From assembly GCF_004135735.1 (NCBI RefSeq), contig NZ_CP012670.1, positions 5,968,501 through 6,032,500 of the forward strand: 64,000 bases of DNA, in the 5' to 3' direction. Under the pieces are notes generated by a model. It was not told the DNA's origin, did not search any database, and saw only the letters and a list, made by a program, of their open reading frames with translations. The translations under genes and the position numbers were made by a program. Origin of the DNA: Sorangium cellulosum. GTDB taxonomy: Bacteria; Myxococcota_A; Polyangia; Polyangiales; Polyangiaceae. This document shows positions 39,132-46,162 of this stretch, in pieces (the first letter of the stretch is position 1; the number at the start of each line of letters is the position of its first letter).

Positions 39132-39878
39132 ATGCTGTCACCTCGCTCGCAGCGGCACAAAGAAGTCAAGGATAGCCTCAAGGCAACGCCGCACCCGGTC
39201 TGGGTCGAGGACATGCTCGAGGCGTTGGCCGATCAGTGGAAGGCCGCGGTCTATGCGCCGCCGATCGCGCGCACGCTCACGGAGCCGGTCGACCCGGAGA
39301 CCTGGGGCCGGCTGATCAGGGAGTTCTTCTGTGTCGTCGAGGCGTTCCCCAAGTACATGGGGCTCAGCCTGGCGAAGACGACGTACGGCCAGACGCCGCG
39401 CGATTTTCTGGTGCGGGACTGGCTCATCGGCAACATCCGGGTCGAGGCGCTGCACGTGCGCTGGTACCTCGACTGGGCGGCGGGGCACGGGATCAGCGCC
39501 TCGGAGGTCACGAGCCACCGCCCGTGCCCGGAGGTCGCCTCGCTGTTCGACTGGCTCTGGTCGGTGTCGTACCGCGGCTCTCTCGCGGAGGCGGTCGGGG
39601 CGGTCAACTACGCGATCGAGGGGATCACCGGGGAGTGGTCCCGCCTGGTGCTGCCGGCGTTCACCACGCTCTACGGCGAGGGGAGCAAGGCGCTGATGTG
39701 GCTCTCGGCGCACGCGAACTACGATGACGCCCATCCGCGCGAGGCGCTCGAGATCGTGAAGCTGGCGACCACGTCCGCGGAGGAGATCCGGCGCGTCCAG
39801 TCGAGCATTGCCCGATCGCTGGAGCTGTTCGAGCGCGCCTTCAGGGCGTGCAACGCGTCGGTCCGCGCGGGGAGCTAA
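39132..39878 (+). CDS. TenA/heme-oxygenase-fold protein
   Basis: 248 residues. The helical signature VEAFPKYMGLSLAKT, DFLVRDWLIGNIRVEALHVRWYLDWAAGHG and the later GITGEWSRLVLP resemble TenA/PqqC/CADD-like proteins of the heme-oxygenase fold. Some of these are thiaminase II-type aminopyrimidine hydrolases; others are diiron oxygenases. The metal-binding Glu/His set is plausible (E in RVEALH, H in ALHVRW) but I cannot assign the reaction. ATG 39132 is the first start. No thiamine gene is nearby. Confidence 0.65.
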   Translation: MLSPRSQRHKEVKDSLKATPHPVWVEDMLEALADQWKAAVYAPPIARTLTEPVDPETWGRLIREFFCVVEAFPKYMGLSLAKTTYGQTPRDFLVRDWLIGNIRVEALHVRWYLDWAAGHGISASEVTSHRPCPEVASLFDWLWSVSYRGSLAEAVGAVNYAIEGITGEWSRLVLPAFTTLYGEGSKALMWLSAHANYDDAHPREALEIVKLATTSAEEIRRVQSSIARSLELFERAFRACNASVRAGS

Positions 39879-39895
39879 CGCGGGGGGGGGGCGCC

Positions 39896-40151
39896 GCGCC
39901 GGCGGGTGGGGTCGCGCGCGCCGGCGTGGCGCGGGGGGCGCTCGCCATCCGCCGAGGCGGGAACGTGGAGCTTGCGCATACACCACCGCCCGGCATGTCT
40001 CCCTTCGGGCCTCGCCACCTGGGACGTTTCGTCGCGCGCCACACGAGGCGCGCCTGAAACCTCGAGCCCCCTTTGTCCTTATGGCTCCTCGGTCGGTGCT
40101 GGATCGCGCCCCCCGCGCCACGCCGGCGCGCGCGACCCCACCCGCCGGCGC
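39896..40151. repeat. 256 bp element with perfect 46 bp inverted ends
   Basis: Bases 39896-39941 and 40106-40151 are exact inverse complements (46 of 46), enclosing 164 bases with no coding potential I can support. The element sits between the convergent TenA-like and response-regulator genes. The arm contains CCGGCGGGTGGGGTCGCG, which partly parallels the arm of the palindrome at 33488. I see no target-site duplication at the ends. Confidence 0.92.
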
Positions 40152-40288
40152 TCACCGCTGGGGTATTGAAAGAGAGGGCGGAGAGCCGTACGGGGGTGGT
40201 GGGATGGACCGATGTCCGTGTGGGTAGGACGGGCGGATGAGGATCTGCTCAGGACGCGCGGCCCACGTGGCCAGAACGGAGCGAGGCG

Positions 40289-40672
40289 CTAGCGGCCGTA
40301 GACCGCCTTGCGCACCTTCTTCTTGAGGTCGTCCAGCACGAACGGCTTCGTGATGTAGTGACGGGCGCCGGCCTGGATGCCGGCAATGACATCCATCGGA
40401 TCGGACTTGGCCGTCAGGAAGATGATCGGCACCCGACGCGTCGGCTCGGTCTCGCGAAGGCGCTTCGTCATGCTCACCCCGTCGAGCTTCGGCATCATGA
40501 CGTCCACAATCAGCAGATCCGGCCGAGGTTCCTGCTGCGCGAGCGCCAGACCGTCGATCCCGTTCGTCGCAACCACCGTGTCAAACTCGTCGCCGAGGAA
40601 CCGGGCGATCATCGCCGCCGTGTCCGCCTCGTCCTCCACCACCAGGACTCTCTTTTTTGTCGCGGTCACCAT
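40289..40672 (-). CDS. Single-domain response regulator (CheY-like)
   Basis: 127 residues consisting of a receiver domain only. It has the acidic pair VVEDEADT, phosphoacceptor Asp in LLIVDVMMPKLDG, the switch Thr in IIFLTAKSD and Lys in YITKPFVLDDL. It lacks an output domain, so it must signal by protein contact. No histidine kinase is adjacent; the partner is unknown. ATG 40672 follows an AT-rich upstream stretch that may hold the promoter. Confidence 0.93.
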   Translation of the reverse strand: MVTATKKRVLVVEDEADTAAMIARFLGDEFDTVVATNGIDGLALAQQEPRPDLLIVDVMMPKLDGVSMTKRLRETEPTRRVPIIFLTAKSDPMDVIAGIQAGARHYITKPFVLDDLKKKVRKAVYGR

Positions 40673-40938
40673 CTCCGCCTCGAAGGATAGCGCGATGCAG
40701 ACGGCTCGGGCGCAGACACTGGACTTTTTTCCTCAAAGGTTGGACCATCGTTGATTTTATCCGCCGTCAGCACAATCGCCGTTTGACCAGACGCGATGAC
40801 CGGCGGGCCACGCCGCACCGGGCGGCAACAGCGCTGTTCAGGAGCGATGGTCTGCGCGACGAACGCCGGGCTCGCCGGCGATGCGCGCCGTCTCCGGAGC
40901 TGCTCGGCAGGAAGACGGAGGGGGCGACGCGGGGAAGC

Positions 40939-42549
40939 TCAGGCCACGCCGGCCGCGGCGCGCTCCAGCAGCGAGGCGAGGCGGTCGAGCGGCATCGGCT
41001 CCACGAACGTGCTGCCGATGTCGCGCATCAGCACCGCCCGGACCGACGAGCCGCGGCGCTTCTTGTCGAGCGACAGGTAGCGCAGGGCGGCCGAGACCGG
41101 CTCGTCCTCGATCCGCGTGGGCAGCCCGAGCCGGGCGAGCAGGCGCACCACCCGGTCCGCCGCGGCGCGGTCGGTCACGCCGAGCGCGCAGCCGACCCGC
41201 AGCATCGCCACCATGCCGAGCGACACCGCCTCGCCGTGCGCCAGCCGGACGAACCCCCCCTCCGCCTCGAGCGCGTGCCCGAGCGTGTGGCCGAGGTTCA
41301 GCAGGGCGCGGTCGCCCGCCTCGCGCTCGTCGCGGGCGACGATGGCCGCCTTCACGGCGATCGAGCGGCGGATGATCTCGGCGAGCAGGCCGGGGTCGCG
41401 CGCGAGGACGCGATCCGCCTCGCGCTCCAGCAGCGCGTGCAGATCCGCGTCGCCGATGCAGGCCGACTTCACCACCTCGGCGAGCCCGCTCCGGAAGGCC
41501 CGATCGGTCTCGGTCGTGAGCGCCGACGGGCTCGCGACGACCGCGGACGGCTGGTGAAACGTGCCGACCGCGTTCTTCGCGAGGCCGAGGTCGACCCCGG
41601 TCTTGCCGCCGACCGAGGCGTCGACCATCGAGAGGAGCGTCGTCGGCGCCGCGACCCAGCGGACGCCGCGCAGGAGCGTGGACGCGGCGAAGCCGCCGAT
41701 GTCGGTCACCACGCCGCCGCCGTGCGCGAGCACCACCGCGTCGCGATCGGCCCCCGCGTCGATCATCGCCGTGAGCGCCGCCTCGACCGCCGAGAGCCGC
41801 TTGTGCTCCTCGCCGGGCCGGAGCACCGTCACCGCGGCGGCCGGCTTGCCCTGCGCGGCGAGCGCGGCGAGCAGCGGCCCGCCCCAGAGCCGGCTCACGT
41901 TCTCGTCCGTCACCACGAAGACCGACGACGGCGCGAGCGACGCCACCGCGTCGGCCGCGGACGCCGCCCCGTCGGACGCGATGCGCACCGCGTAGCTCTT
42001 GTCGCCGAGCGGGACGAACAGCGGGCGATCGGCGTAGGCGCGCAGGACCCGGGCGGCGACCTCCACCGGCGCCACGCCGTCCGTCACCACGCGGGCGTGG
42101 GCCTCCGCGTAGACCGGGGCGCGCGCGGCCAGGAGCTCGCGGATGCGCGCCTCCCGGTCGGGCGCGCCGTCGAGCAGCGGGCGGGCGCCCGACGGCGTGC
42201 GGGCGGCGATCGTGCGCGGGGTCGCGCTGAGCGCCACGACGCAGCCGCGCAGGAGCGCCTCGCCGCGGAGCGCGGGGTCGACCAGCGCGCCGCCGCCGAG
42301 GGCGATGACCCGCGGCCCCGGCGTCGCGAGGAGCCTGCGCAGGAGCGCCGCCTCGAGCGCGCGGAAGCCGGCCTCCCCGCGCGAGGCGAAGAGCGACGGG
42401 ACGCTCTCGCCGGCCTCCGCCGCGATGGCCTCGTCGAGGTCGATGAACGGGAGGCCCGCGCGCGCCGCGGCGACGCGGCCCACGGTGGACTTGCCGGCCC
42501 CCATGAAGCCGGTGAGCAGGAGCGGAGGGGCGTCGGGGAGGATGTCCAT
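40939..42549 (-). CDS. aroKB: Fused shikimate kinase / 3-dehydroquinate synthase
   Basis: 536 residues. The first ~165 residues are shikimate kinase: Walker A GFMGAGKSTVG, the substrate-binding DLDEAIAA, RALEAALLRR and GGGALVD. From ~175 on it is dehydroquinate synthase: VVTDENV, PGEEHKRL, AHGGGVVTDIGGFAASTLLRGV, PTTLLSMVDASVGGKTGVDL, NLGHTLGHALE with Zn-ligand His, and LSLDKKRRG. The two domains catalyse non-consecutive steps (2 and 5) of the shikimate pathway. The fusion means coordinated expression with aroC, whose stop is 5 bp upstream. ATG 42549 is the only sensible start. Confidence 0.95.
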   Translation of the reverse strand: MDILPDAPPLLLTGFMGAGKSTVGRVAAARAGLPFIDLDEAIAAEAGESVPSLFASRGEAGFRALEAALLRRLLATPGPRVIALGGGALVDPALRGEALLRGCVVALSATPRTIAARTPSGARPLLDGAPDREARIRELLAARAPVYAEAHARVVTDGVAPVEVAARVLRAYADRPLFVPLGDKSYAVRIASDGAASAADAVASLAPSSVFVVTDENVSRLWGGPLLAALAAQGKPAAAVTVLRPGEEHKRLSAVEAALTAMIDAGADRDAVVLAHGGGVVTDIGGFAASTLLRGVRWVAAPTTLLSMVDASVGGKTGVDLGLAKNAVGTFHQPSAVVASPSALTTETDRAFRSGLAEVVKSACIGDADLHALLEREADRVLARDPGLLAEIIRRSIAVKAAIVARDEREAGDRALLNLGHTLGHALEAEGGFVRLAHGEAVSLGMVAMLRVGCALGVTDRAAADRVVRLLARLGLPTRIEDEPVSAALRYLSLDKKRRGSSVRAVLMRDIGSTFVEPMPLDRLASLLERAAAGVA

Positions 42550-42554
42550 GGCCT

Positions 42555-43739
42555 TCAGTAAGAGCGGACCTGCTGGAGGTAGCCGTCGAGGTTGCGCTGG
42601 AGCTCGGGGAGGCTGTCGCCGCCCAGCTTCTCGAGCAGGGCGCCGGCGAGCGTGATCGCCACCATCGCCTCGCCCACGACCGAGGCGGCCGCGACGGCGC
42701 AGATGTCGCTCCGCTCGAACGCCGCGTCGAACTGCTCCTTGGTCCGCACGTCGACCGACGGCAGCGCGCGCTTCAGCGTGGCGATGGGCTTCATGGCGGC
42801 CCGACAGATGAGCGGCATGCCGTTCGTGATGCCGCCCTCGAGGCCGCCCGCGCGGTTCGACGGCCGGGTGAACGCGTGCGACCCCTCGTCGTACGCGATC
42901 GGATCGTGCACCGCGGAGCCCGGGACGCGCGCGGCCTCGAAGCCGACGCCGATCTCGACGCCCTTGATCGCCTGGATGCTCATCAGCGCCTGCGCGAGCC
43001 GGCCGTCGAGCTTGCGGTCCCACTGCACGTGGCTGCCGAGGCCGGGCGGCAGCCCGGTGGCGATCACCTCGAAGACGCCGCCGAGCGTGTCCCCCCGGTG
43101 CGAGGCCTCGTGGATCGCCTCGCGCATCGCCTGCGCGGCCGCGTCGTCGACGCACGCGAGATCGGAGGCGCGGGCGCGGGCGCGGAGGTCGGGGAGCGAC
43201 AGCTCGCTCCCGGCCGAGGCCGCGGAGATCGGCGACTTCACCGCGCCGATCGAGAGCACGTGGGCGAACACCTCGACGCCGACCGCGCGGAGGAGCTTGC
43301 GGCAGACGGCGCCCACGGCGACGCGCGCCGCGGTCTCGCGCGCGCTCGCCCGCTCGAGCACGTCGCGCAGGTCCTTCCGGCCGTACTTCAGGCCGCCGGC
43401 CAGGTCCGCGTGCCCCGGACGCGGGCGGGTCAGCGCCTCGGGCGCCTCGGGGAACGGCTCGGGGCCCATGCGGCCGGCCCAGCTCGCATGATCGCGGTTC
43501 TCGATCACCATGGCGATGGGGCCGCCGAGCGTCTCGCCGCCGCGCACGCCGGCAACGAGCCGGACGCGATCGGTCTCGATCTTCATCCGCCCGCCGCGCC
43601 CGTATCCGCGCTGGCGCCGCGCCAGATCCTCGTCGACGTCCGCCGCGAGGAGCGGCATGCCCGCCGGGATCCCCTCGACGGTCGCCACGAGCTCCGGGCC
43701 GTGCGACTCGCCGGCCGAAAGCCACCTGAGCTGCGTCAT
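42555..43739 (-). CDS. aroC: Chorismate synthase
   Basis: 394 residues, full length. Motifs are LSAGESHGPELVATVEGIPAG at the N-terminus, RRQRGYGRGGRMKIE, RPGHADLAGGLKYG, RASARETAARVAVG and GGITNGMPL. It converts EPSP to chorismate with reduced FMN, the last shikimate step. It lies between murI (52 bp upstream) and the fused aroKB gene (5 bp downstream), in one operon on the minus strand. Confidence 0.97.
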   Translation of the reverse strand: MTQLRWLSAGESHGPELVATVEGIPAGMPLLAADVDEDLARRQRGYGRGGRMKIETDRVRLVAGVRGGETLGGPIAMVIENRDHASWAGRMGPEPFPEAPEALTRPRPGHADLAGGLKYGRKDLRDVLERASARETAARVAVGAVCRKLLRAVGVEVFAHVLSIGAVKSPISAASAGSELSLPDLRARARASDLACVDDAAAQAMREAIHEASHRGDTLGGVFEVIATGLPPGLGSHVQWDRKLDGRLAQALMSIQAIKGVEIGVGFEAARVPGSAVHDPIAYDEGSHAFTRPSNRAGGLEGGITNGMPLICRAAMKPIATLKRALPSVDVRTKEQFDAAFERSDICAVAAASVVGEAMVAITLAGALLEKLGGDSLPELQRNLDGYLQQVRSY

Positions 43740-43791
43740 CGTGTGGAAAACCTCCTCTGCGCCCGGATCTCCGGGCCAAGACAGATGCCTC

Positions 43792-44697
43792 TTACAGGTC
43801 GATCTGCTCCACGTCGATGGCGTTGAGCGGGGAGCGGCCTGCGCCGTCCTGTCCGTCCTGTCCGTCCTGTCCGGCGTGGTCCGGGGGGCGGTCCTCGCCG
43901 CCCGGCACCGGCTCCCCCAGGAACCGGGCCGCCACCGCGGCGAAGCTCTTCGGCAGGTCGGTGACCAGCAACGAGAGCCCGCCCGGCGCGCCGCGGGACG
44001 TCGCGAGCCCGCGCTCCGCGAGGAACGCCGCCGCGTCGTCCGCGGTCGCCGAGGCGCTGTCCACGATCGGGATGGGGCCGCCCGCCAGCGCCGCGGCCTC
44101 GACCTCGATCGGGGCGCGGAGAAGCGGGAAATGGGTGCACCCGAGCACGATCGAGCGGGCGCCCGCGCGGATGAGCGGCTCCAGGTAGCGCCGCGCGACG
44201 AGCCGCGGGACCTCCCCGTCGACCCAGCCCTCCTCCGCCAGCGAGACGAGCAGCGGGGCCGCCTGCCCGGCGACCTCGGTGCGGGTGCTGAGCGACGCCA
44301 CGGCGCGCGGGTACGCGCCCGACGCGATCGTCCCGGCCGTCCCGAGCACGCCGATGGTCGCGCCGCGCGACGCGGCGACGGCGGCGCGCGCGCCGGGCAG
44401 GATCACCCCGAGGACGGGCAGATCGAGCTCGACCCGGAGCATGTCGATCGCGACGGCGCTCACCGTGTTGCACGCGACGACGATCGCCTTGACGCCGCGC
44501 CGGATCAGCACGCGCGCGCAGCCGAGCGCGTAGCGGACGACCGTCTCCGGCGAGCGCGTGCCGTACGGGACGCGCGCCGTGTCGCCGAGATAGACGATGT
44601 CCTCCGCCGGGCAGCGCCGGCGCAGCGCGCGCACGACGGTGAGCCCGCCGAGCCCCGAGTCGAACACGCCGAGCGGCGCGTCGCGGGCACCCGTCAC
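43792..44697 (-). CDS. murI: Glutamate racemase
   Basis: 301 residues. FDSGLGGLTVV and GDTARVPYG are near the N-terminus; the two catalytic cysteines are in VVACNTVSA and LGCTHFPLL. It makes D-glutamate for peptidoglycan. The GTG start at 44697 overlaps the hom stop (GTGA). A C-terminal extension (~265-300) carries three GQDGQDGQDG-type triplets that reflect a 9 bp DNA repeat (near 43847-43873) and is absent from typical MurI, so it is probably a disordered tail. Confidence 0.94.
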   Translation of the reverse strand: MTGARDAPLGVFDSGLGGLTVVRALRRRCPAEDIVYLGDTARVPYGTRSPETVVRYALGCARVLIRRGVKAIVVACNTVSAVAIDMLRVELDLPVLGVILPGARAAVAASRGATIGVLGTAGTIASGAYPRAVASLSTRTEVAGQAAPLLVSLAEEGWVDGEVPRLVARRYLEPLIRAGARSIVLGCTHFPLLRAPIEVEAAALAGGPIPIVDSASATADDAAAFLAERGLATSRGAPGGLSLLVTDLPKSFAAVAARFLGEPVPGGEDRPPDHAGQDGQDGQDGAGRSPLNAIDVEQIDL

Positions 44698-46106
44698 GTC
44701 GCCTCGATGCGGAACAGGCGCACGGGCTCGCGGAGGAAGTGCTCGCGCGCGATCGCGTCGAGCGCGTTGCGCACGAGCCCCTCCTGCGCGTCGTGCGTGA
44801 TGAGCACCACGTCGGCCGCCGGCTCGCGCGCGGTCCGGCCGCCCGCGGGCGCCGCGCCCTGGCCCTCCCGGGCGGGCTCCTGCTGCACGATCTGCTCGAT
44901 GCTGACGCCGGCGTCCCCGAGCGCGCCCGCGAGGCGGCCCATGACGCCCGGGCGGTCCTCGACCACGAAGCGCAGGTAGTAGCGCGAGACGATCTCGCCG
45001 AGCGGGCGCACCGGCCGCGGCTTGATCGACATGCCGCGGCCCTGCATGCCGGCGACGCCCGAGGCGATCGAGCGCGCGACGTCGAGGATGTCGGAGACGA
45101 CGCTGACCGCCGTCGGCAGATCGCCGGCGCCGCGGCCATAGACGAGCGCCGGCCCCACGGCGCGCCCCTCGAGGAGCACGGCGTTCAGCACGCCGGAGAC
45201 GTTGGCGAGCACGCTCTGCTTCGGGATCAGCGTCGGGTGCACGCGCAGCTCGATGGAGCCGCCGAGATCGCGGCCGATCGCGAGGTGCTTGATGGTGTAG
45301 CCGAAGCGGTCGGCGTAGCGGTGGTCGGCCTCCTCGATGTTGCGGATGCCGGACGTGTGCACGCTCTCGCTGTCGACCTGCGCCCCGAAGGCGAGCATCG
45401 CGAGCACGATCAGCTTGTGCGCGGCGTCGTGACCGTCGACGTCGAGCGTCGGGTCGGCCTCGGCGTAGCCGAGCTGCTGCGCCTCGCGCAGCGCGGCGTC
45501 GAACGACGCGCCCGTGTCGCGCATGCGCGTGAGGATGTAGTTGCAGGTGCCGTTCAGGATCGCGGTGACCGACGCGACCCAGTCGCTCGCGAGCGCGTCG
45601 CGCAGCGTCCGGATGATCGGGATGCCGCCGCCGACCGCGCCCTCGAACGCGAGGTCGACCTGACGCGCCGCGGCGCGCGCGAGGAGCGCGGGGCCGTGGG
45701 CGGCGAGCAGGAGCTTGTTCGCGGTGACGACGCCCTTGCCCTGGTCGATGGCGCGCTCGATCAGGGCGCGCGCGGGCGTCTCGCCGCCCATCACCTCGAC
45801 GACGAGATCGATCGCGGGGTCGTCGACCACCTCCTCCGGCCGCGTGGTGAGCAGGCTGCGATCCAGGGCGGAGACGCGCTCCTTCTCCAGGTCGCGCACG
45901 ACGACGCGCTTGACCACGAGGGGCACGCCGGCGCGCTCGGCCAGGTAGCCGGCGTTCTCGGCGAGGAGGCGGAGGACGCCGCCGCCGACCGTCCCGCAGC
46001 CGAGGAGGCCGATCTGGATCGGGGCACCACCGCGCAGGCGCTTGCGATCGCTCCCGGCGTGGGGTTCGGGGTTGAAGTTCAAGGGCGAGCCGCCTTCGGT
46101 CTTCAT
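44694..46106 (-). CDS. hom: Homoserine dehydrogenase with ACT domain
   Basis: 470 residues. NAD-binding GLLGCGTVGGGVL is at ~33-46, then VVEVMGG and VVTANKLLLA; the catalytic domain has GAVGGGIPIIRTLR, LNGTCNYILT and EAQQLGYAEADPTLDVDG. A C-terminal ACT domain (~370-470: RFVVEDRPGVMGRLAGALGDAGVSIEQIVQ) gives threonine feedback in relatives. It reduces aspartate semialdehyde to homoserine. An Ala/Gly insertion interrupts the ACT domain. First gene of hom-murI-aroC-aroKB. Confidence 0.95.
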   Translation of the reverse strand: MKTEGGSPLNFNPEPHAGSDRKRLRGGAPIQIGLLGCGTVGGGVLRLLAENAGYLAERAGVPLVVKRVVVRDLEKERVSALDRSLLTTRPEEVVDDPAIDLVVEVMGGETPARALIERAIDQGKGVVTANKLLLAAHGPALLARAAARQVDLAFEGAVGGGIPIIRTLRDALASDWVASVTAILNGTCNYILTRMRDTGASFDAALREAQQLGYAEADPTLDVDGHDAAHKLIVLAMLAFGAQVDSESVHTSGIRNIEEADHRYADRFGYTIKHLAIGRDLGGSIELRVHPTLIPKQSVLANVSGVLNAVLLEGRAVGPALVYGRGAGDLPTAVSVVSDILDVARSIASGVAGMQGRGMSIKPRPVRPLGEIVSRYYLRFVVEDRPGVMGRLAGALGDAGVSIEQIVQQEPAREGQGAAPAGGRTAREPAADVVLITHDAQEGLVRNALDAIAREHFLREPVRLFRIEAT

Positions 46107-46162
46107 GCGCGCGGAGCTTAGCGCTTCTCGCGCCGCGGCGTGACGCCTATGCTGCGCGGCCC

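Noticed and set aside
39896..40151. Complete insertion sequence
   Set aside because: No transposase frame inside and no target-site duplication; at most a non-autonomous element.
43792..43900. Collagen-like domain at the end of MurI (GQDGQDGQDG)
   Set aside because: Only three triplets, produced by a 9 bp DNA repeat; better seen as a disordered tail.
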